From Planctomycetota bacterium (lineage in GTDB: Bacteria; Planctomycetota; SZUA-567; H5-PLA8), in contig JABTUM010000004.1 in the NCBI GenBank assembly GCA_015075375.1, forward strand, positions 124,001 to 188,000: 64,000 bases of DNA, read 5' to 3'. Each line of letters begins with the position of its first letter. The stretch's first letter is position 1. The notes beneath the pieces are model-generated. The model ran no database searches. It had not been told where the DNA came from and saw only the letters and a list, made by a program, of their open reading frames with translations. A program made the position numbers and the translations under genes. Below, one piece after another: positions 59,601 through 64,000 of the stretch.

Positions 59601-60527
59601 CTATGTTGTTTCGGAGGTTGAGAATTCCGAACAGATCTTCAGAGCGCCGGGCTCGCACTCCAGGTAAGCCGGCGCTGACCCTAATATCTCCCCATCCGCA
59701 CACAGGTTAGGTGACCCTTCAAGCACCTCGATCTCGACCTTTCGGGTTCGCAGCATCCGTACCGAACTATGCTCCGTATGCCGTCCGGAAAAGACCAAGG
59801 GGAGCACCCGCACGATGGTTTCGCGTGGCAAGGCATCGACCACGCAAAGGTCCAATTGGCCGTCGTCTACCCGCGCATCGGGCGCGATCCGCATCGCGCC
59901 GCCGTAATAGGCCGAGTTAGCCGTCGCGGCCAGAGTGATCGGCCCTTCGAAGGTTCCAAAGTCGCCCGTCAGGCGCACCACCGGCGGCCGGAACGAAAGC
60001 AGCACGCGCAGCACGCCGTACACGTATTCGGCCGATCCACGCACCGGAAAGCGATGGGTGCGGACGAATTCGGTCACTGCCGAATCGAAGCCCAGTGTGG
60101 CGACGGTGCAATAGCGCTTGGGCGGACGTCCGTCCAGGGGGCTATAGCGCGCCACATCGATGCGGCGAAAGGCGTCCGAGAGCAACGGCGCGAGCAGCTT
60201 CTCGAGCGAATCTTTGCGATGCAATCCCAAAGCGCGGGCCAGATCGTTGCAGCGGCCGCCCGGAAGGATGCCCATTCGCACCGGCGTAGCCGCCACCACG
60301 TCGGCCAGTTCCTGAAGCGTGCCGTCGCCCCCGCAGCCTACGATCGTTGCCACGCCTTCGTCGAGCGCATGGCGCGCGCGCACGCCCGCGCCGCCTGGAC
60401 CTTCGGTAAGAAATAGTTCCGCCGAGCGGCCGGCCGCGCGGAGGCCTTCAACGGCCCTACGGGCCAACTCCGGCCCGCGCCGTCGACCCGACGCGGGGTT
60501 GGCGATGACGAGAAATTCGAGGCTCAT
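59601..60527 (-). CDS. Diacylglycerol/sphingoid-base kinase-family protein
   Basis: This 308-residue protein has the DAGK catalytic domain: 'ANPASGRRRG' near the N-terminus, the ATP-site Gly-Gly-Asp-Gly-Thr at 66-70, 'GILPGGRCNDLARALGL' and a C-terminal beta-sandwich ('GGAMRIAPDARVDDGQLDLCVV'). The usual GTxND motif appears as GGRCND, a mild variation. It phosphorylates a lipid alcohol such as diacylglycerol or undecaprenol. It shows no operon link. Confidence 0.93.
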   Translation of the reverse strand: MSLEFLVIANPASGRRRGPELARRAVEGLRAAGRSAELFLTEGPGGAGVRARHALDEGVATIVGCGGDGTLQELADVVAATPVRMGILPGGRCNDLARALGLHRKDSLEKLLAPLLSDAFRRIDVARYSPLDGRPPKRYCTVATLGFDSAVTEFVRTHRFPVRGSAEYVYGVLRVLLSFRPPVVRLTGDFGTFEGPITLAATANSAYYGGAMRIAPDARVDDGQLDLCVVDALPRETIVRVLPLVFSGRHTEHSSVRMLRTRKVEIEVLEGSPNLCADGEILGSAPAYLECEPGALKICSEFSTSETT

Positions 60528-60558
60528 GGACCGTCCCGCGGGGCCGGCCGGGAGGAAC

Positions 60559-61398
60559 CTACGGAGCGACCGGCGGCGTGACCGGAGTCTGGACCAGCGT
60601 CTCGCCGGCGAGTTGAACCGAGCTTGCGTTCGCCGCCCAGAATTCTTCCCACTTCGCCGCGTGCCGGCCGGGGAGTTCGCCCTGATAGTTCGAGTGGTTG
60701 TGAAGCAGATTGACCAGCACTTCGTAGGTCACTTCCGCCAGCGGACGCTGCCGAGTCGCGCGCCGCGGCCCCTGCAGGCTGTACGACTTCAACGCGTAAT
60801 CGTAGTCGCCGTCCACCTTCATGGAGTCGATGAGGAACGGCACCGCGTCGCGGCCCACCTTGATCAGGTCGGCCTGAGCCACGCGCCATTCGGGCGTCGT
60901 GAGCAGGGAAATCTGGCGCTTGATGCGTTCTTCGAGCGCCGCCCGTTCGCGCGAGCGCTTCAACTCCACATGCGCCGCATGCTCCGGATCGGGTTCGTTG
61001 ATCAGTACCGCGGGCTCGCCCTTCTTCTTCTTTTCCTTCTTGGGCTTTTCTTCAGGCTTCGCGGCCTCTTGCTTCGGTTCTTCCGTCGCCGGCTTGGCCT
61101 CTTCGTTCAACACCACCGGTTCGGCGGCAGGCGCGGCCGTCGCGGCAGGCGCCGAGGGCTCCACGGTGGCGGAAGGGCTAGTCGTAACCCCTTTATCCTT
61201 CGCCGCGTCGATGTCCGGAAACTTCTTCTTGGCTTCTTCCCAGGTATAGCGCACGCCATCCACGATCACGTCGGGATGCCCTGCTTCGGCCGCGGGAGCC
61301 GGAGTCGGCGCGGCCTCCTCGCCCCAAGCCATTCCAACCGTTGCCAATAAGCAGCCGGTGACCAACCACGAAACCGCGGGGCGTAAAGCCTGGGACAT
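60559..61398 (-). CDS. Secreted HEAT-like protein with a Lys/Glu/Pro-rich linker
   Basis: This 279-residue protein has a signal peptide (about 8-26), a short conserved element 'DVIVDGVRYTWEEAKKKFPDID', a low-complexity Ala/Pro/Lys/Glu linker (about 70-130) and a helical C-terminal domain with HEAT-like pairs ('VGRDAVPFLIDSMKVDGDYDY', 'LAEVTYEVLVNLLHNHSNYQGEL'). The ending 'KWEEFWAAN' is like the 'W-x-x-W' ends of HEAT domains in planctomycetal secreted proteins. Function is unknown. Confidence 0.78.
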   Translation of the reverse strand: MSQALRPAVSWLVTGCLLATVGMAWGEEAAPTPAPAAEAGHPDVIVDGVRYTWEEAKKKFPDIDAAKDKGVTTSPSATVEPSAPAATAAPAAEPVVLNEEAKPATEEPKQEAAKPEEKPKKEKKKKGEPAVLINEPDPEHAAHVELKRSRERAALEERIKRQISLLTTPEWRVAQADLIKVGRDAVPFLIDSMKVDGDYDYALKSYSLQGPRRATRQRPLAEVTYEVLVNLLHNHSNYQGELPGRHAAKWEEFWAANASSVQLAGETLVQTPVTPPVAP

Positions 61399-61494
61399 GC
61401 CCGGCCCTCCCTGTAAGCAGCTTGCCGATTAAAGGTTGCAGCACGCGACATGGTCGGAAATTGGCGCCCGAAAGTCAAGCCGGAAAAGCGACCA

Positions 61495-61512
61495 CCCCCT
61501 GTGCACTGGGGG
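61495..61512 (-). terminator. Possible terminator hairpin after the MOSC gene
   Basis: CCCCC at 61495-61499 and GGGGG at 61508-61512 form a stem around a loop with GTGCAC in its centre. On the minus strand it lies 42 bases after the MOSC stop; a short T-rich stretch (CTTTTCC) follows, but there is no long T run, so it may not be intrinsic. Confidence 0.3.
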
Positions 61513-61553
61513 AGAGGCGGCGATTCGCGCCTTAAAATCACCGGGCGTGTCAA

Positions 61554-62021
61554 CTAAAGCGCGCGGATCGGATCGCCCGGGCGGATCAGGCCTTCGGTTA
61601 AGATGCTCGCACGCAGGCCGCCGCGGTGCACCATGGCTGGGAGCACATTCTTACCCGTATACGCCACCAAGTCGCTGCACGGCTCGCAAAGCCGAATCCC
61701 CTTGGCGCGCACGGCACCCAGTTGGAATTCTCGGCCCACCAAGGCGTTCAGGTCGATTCCCGAGGTCAACACGTTGCGACGGCTTTCGCAGCCGCCCAGC
61801 GGGATACCGTGCTCACGAGCCAGCAAGTCCAGCATCTCGGAGGCGATCAGCGTCAGCTCCTTGCCGGGATCCTTATGGCCATCGGCCACGAAGTTCTTGT
61901 GGCCCTCAAGCCCACAACGCGGAACCGCTCGCGCTTCGGCCACTGCCTCCGGAGTGCCGTGGCGCTGGCGCGTGATGAAAATCGCTTCGATCCGCCCGCT
62001 GCTTGCTTCTGGTGCGCTCAT
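61554..62021 (-). CDS. MOSC-domain protein
   Basis: The start is ATG 62021 (MSAPEASSGRIEAIFI), giving 155 residues; an ATG at 62087 is an alternative. It has the MOSC beta-barrel with the conserved Cys in 'IRLCEPCSDLVAYTG' and the terminal 'GLRASILTEGLIRPGD'. MOSC proteins carry out sulfur or molybdenum-cofactor-linked transfers, and the Cys is the likely persulfide or Mo ligand. It is a short stand-alone form; no cofactor partner is next to it. Confidence 0.9.
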   Translation of the reverse strand: MSAPEASSGRIEAIFITRQRHGTPEAVAEARAVPRCGLEGHKNFVADGHKDPGKELTLIASEMLDLLAREHGIPLGGCESRRNVLTSGIDLNALVGREFQLGAVRAKGIRLCEPCSDLVAYTGKNVLPAMVHRGGLRASILTEGLIRPGDPIRAL

Positions 62022-62164
62022 GACCTGAAAGACTCCAGAACTCGCGATCCGCGTCGCGCCGAATTTATCGGCAATTTCGATCGGCATTATCGCTCGATAT
62101 TATACACCACCGCGAACTCCGCTGCGGCCGCCCGCTCCAGGTGCATCTATATTTTTCGCCGCGC

Positions 62165-63061
62165 TCAGCGACGCGAAGCGAGGTACTGGGTGGGCGAGAC
62201 GCCGTGCATGCGGCGAAACACCTTGGCAAAGTAATTGGCGTCGGAATAGCCCACCGCCAGCGCCACTTCCTTCACCGATAAACGGCCGGCGTCGAGCGCT
62301 TCGCGCGCGTGTTCCATGCGGATCTGAGTGAGGGTCTCCACGACGGAGAGCCCATAGACTTTCGAGAAGCGGCGGCACAGGTTAAAGGGACTGACCTCGA
62401 AACGCGCGGCGAGATCGTCGAGCCCGATGCTTTCGGCGAAGTGCGCGTCGAGGAACGCGCGCACTCCCGCGGCGAGCTTTTCGCCGCGGCGTTCGGCGAC
62501 CGCTTGGCGCGCCCCCGCAGTCGAGTTCGTTCCGCGCCATGCGTTGCGCAGCAGAGCAAGCAGCGCTTCCCACAGAAGCACCTGAATGCGCGCCGCCGAA
62601 CCCGGCGCATCGCCTTGGTACTCGCGCTCCAGTTCCTTCACGATCCTGTGCAAATGGGCCTTGGCGCCTTCCGGCGCATCGAGAAGCCCATGCGGCTCGA
62701 TGGATTCGAGCAAGGCCTGCCCGGACGGCCACTCGAAAAAGAGGTACGCGACGCGGTAGTCGGAGCCTTCGGCGCGCAAATCCTTGTGCTCGATACCTTG
62801 CGGGATGACGAACGTATCGCCGGGCCCCACGGCAAACGCGCGGCGTCGCGATTGGATCTCCGCGCGGCCTTGTAATACATGAATTAGTTCGTGGCGAGGT
62901 GTGGCGTGAAATCGTTCGCCCCAGAGGGCGCCCACACTGAGCACCTGGAAGCTGTGCAGCTTCGGTGGCGCCGCCCACGCGCGCTCAAGCTGGCCGAGCC
63001 AATCCGGCGCCGGCTCCCCCACTCGCTTGTTGCGCACGCTATCTCGCTTGCCCGCCGCCAT
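62165..63061 (-). CDS. AraC-family transcriptional regulator
   Basis: The start is ATG 63061, giving 298 residues; a GTG at 63121 has no ribosome site. A cupin-like N-terminal domain ('HELIHVLQGRAEIQSRR', 'VGPGDTFVIPQGIEHKDL') is followed by a helical linker and a C-terminal double helix-turn-helix ('LDDLAARFEVSPFNLCRRF' and 'SVKEVALAVGYSDANYFAKVF'). It is divergent from the DegT aminotransferase gene, which it may control. Confidence 0.93.
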   Translation of the reverse strand: MAAGKRDSVRNKRVGEPAPDWLGQLERAWAAPPKLHSFQVLSVGALWGERFHATPRHELIHVLQGRAEIQSRRRAFAVGPGDTFVIPQGIEHKDLRAEGSDYRVAYLFFEWPSGQALLESIEPHGLLDAPEGAKAHLHRIVKELEREYQGDAPGSAARIQVLLWEALLALLRNAWRGTNSTAGARQAVAERRGEKLAAGVRAFLDAHFAESIGLDDLAARFEVSPFNLCRRFSKVYGLSVVETLTQIRMEHAREALDAGRLSVKEVALAVGYSDANYFAKVFRRMHGVSPTQYLASRR

Positions 63062-63193
63062 GCCGCCTGGCCCCCGCAAGATACTCCCCGTCTTGGCAAA
63101 AGGGTCGTCTGGCCAATCCACCCCGAACGGGATTAACTGTCCTCAGATTCGATGCAACCCGCAAGGCATGATTGCGAACCCGGAGCCTCACGC

Positions 63194-64000
63194 ATGACGA
63201 CCGCGACCCTCGAAAAGCTGGCCTTACACGGAGGCCCCAGGACCGTGCCGGAGGGCACGATCCTGCCTTGGCCGCCCAAAGACGCCTCCGATCGCGACTT
63301 GGTGCTGGCCTCGCTGAACGGCACGAATCACGCCTTCGGCCCCAACTGCATTGAACTGCAGAAAGAGTTCGCGGCCTGGAATGGCAGCCGATTCGCCATC
63401 GCGACGAACTCGGGCACGGCGGCCTTGCACATGGCCATCGCAGCCTGCGGTTGCGGAACGGCGGACGAAGTATTGGTGCCCGCGTACTCGTGGTCGAGCT
63501 CGGCGACCTGCATTCTGCATCACAGCTGCATTCCGGTCTTCGTGGATATCGACTTCGATACGATGCTGATCGACCCGGCGAAGCTGGAAGAAAAAATCAG
63601 CCCGCGGACGAAAGCGATCGTCGCCGTGCACCTGCACGGACTGTCCGCGGACATGGATCCAATCCTGGCCGTCGCGCGCAAACACGGTTTGAAGGTGATC
63701 GAAGACGCCTGCCAAGCTCACGGTGCGCTCTATAAAGGAAAAAAGGTGGGCACGCTGGGCGATTGCGCGGCCTTCAGTTTTAATCAGAACAAGTGCCTCA
63801 GCGCCGGCGAAGGGGGCATGTTCGTAACCGAGGACGAATCACTACATCGGAACGCTCAGCAGCTCTGGTCGTTCGGCGAGACGCGAGCGCCGTCCGAGTC
63901 GCGCGATTTCCACGCCTACGCGCTGGGTTGGATGTACCGCACCAGCGATCTTCCCGCTGCTTTTGCCCGCGCACAGCTCCGCAAGCTCGACGGCTATCTG
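63194..64000 (+). CDS. DegT/DnrJ/EryC1-family sugar aminotransferase, cut by the right edge
   Basis: The 269 visible residues begin at ATG 63194 with GGAG nine bases upstream. They form the PLP-binding first half: 'ATNSGTAALHMA', 'VLVPAYSWSSSA', 'IEDACQAHGA' and the PLP lysine Lys200 in 'FSFNQNKCLSAGEGG'. This family aminates keto sugars bound to nucleotides for surface polysaccharides. The N-terminus ('LALHGGPRTVPEGT') is typical of the secondary-metabolite/inositol-type subgroup. The rest of the gene lies outside the window. Confidence 0.94.
   Translation, partial: MTTATLEKLALHGGPRTVPEGTILPWPPKDASDRDLVLASLNGTNHAFGPNCIELQKEFAAWNGSRFAIATNSGTAALHMAIAACGCGTADEVLVPAYSWSSSATCILHHSCIPVFVDIDFDTMLIDPAKLEEKISPRTKAIVAVHLHGLSADMDPILAVARKHGLKVIEDACQAHGALYKGKKVGTLGDCAAFSFNQNKCLSAGEGGMFVTEDESLHRNAQQLWSFGETRAPSESRDFHAYALGWMYRTSDLPAAFARAQLRKLDGYL

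Overview
The window is a piece of a high-GC bacterial chromosome, dense in genes with short gaps and a strong G/C third-position bias. It carries secreted and intracellular polysaccharide-degrading enzymes, a sulfatase with a Tat-type signal, AraC, GntR/LacI-like and RpiR regulators, a MoxR/DUF58/BatA-like cassette with DUF4159, squalene-cyclase-like repeat proteins and giant PKD-type surface proteins. That mix fits a PVC-group or related heterotrophic lineage (Planctomycetota, Lentisphaerota or Hydrogenedentota-like, probably from a metagenome). This placement is inferred from gene content only; there is no rRNA in the window. I see no prophage, transposon, CRISPR array or replication origin.

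Layout. 1-12640 (minus): one long operon reading moxR, DUF58, BatA-like, vWA/amidotransferase-like, DUF4175-like, DUF4159, then a large secreted TIM-barrel-like protein that runs off the left edge. 13043-17442 (plus): an RpiR regulator, a secreted kelch-like propeller protein, and an unusual fusion of a NanA/DapA-type lyase to a sialidase-like propeller, suggesting a sialic-acid or related sugar-acid module. 17513-32169: a carbohydrate catabolism island with a DNRLRE-type secreted protein, a GntR/LacI-like regulator, a heparinase II/III-family lyase, a malectin+SGNH esterase, an alpha/beta-hydrolase, a sulfatase, a GH20-like hexosaminidase, an AraC regulator, an aldo-keto reductase and a zinc-type dehydrogenase. 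32159-37115 (minus): a FemAB/GNAT-like protein, a TerB-like small protein, two sugar ABC permeases (the second with a large extracytoplasmic insertion) and a squalene-cyclase-like repeat protein.

37376-44340 (plus): an ECF sigma factor with a transmembrane anti-sigma factor carrying three Cys-Cys pairs, a zinc-ribbon protein and a 1507-residue PKD-repeat protein. tRNA-Ser(GGA) follows on the minus strand. 44760-50818: a TolB-like lipoprotein, a membrane protein, and then on the minus strand a sigma-54 activator followed by mddA (methanethiol S-methyltransferase) and a second methyltransferase. A -24/-12 element and two upstream dyads lie between the activator and mddA. 51143-52412: a small phosphorelay (HPt protein, REC+zinc-finger regulator) and a 65-residue protein. 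52753-57783: a 1676-residue secreted protein with five tandem 142-144-residue repeats. 57786-64000: a Gfo/Idh/MocA dehydrogenase, a zinc-finger membrane protein, a diacylglycerol-kinase-family protein, a secreted HEAT-like protein, a MOSC protein, an AraC regulator and a DegT-type sugar aminotransferase cut by the right edge.

Together these genes describe a cell that imports and breaks down sulfated or aminosugar-rich glycans, partly inside the cytoplasm, under several local regulators, and that probably methylates methanethiol to dimethyl sulfide under sigma-54 control.
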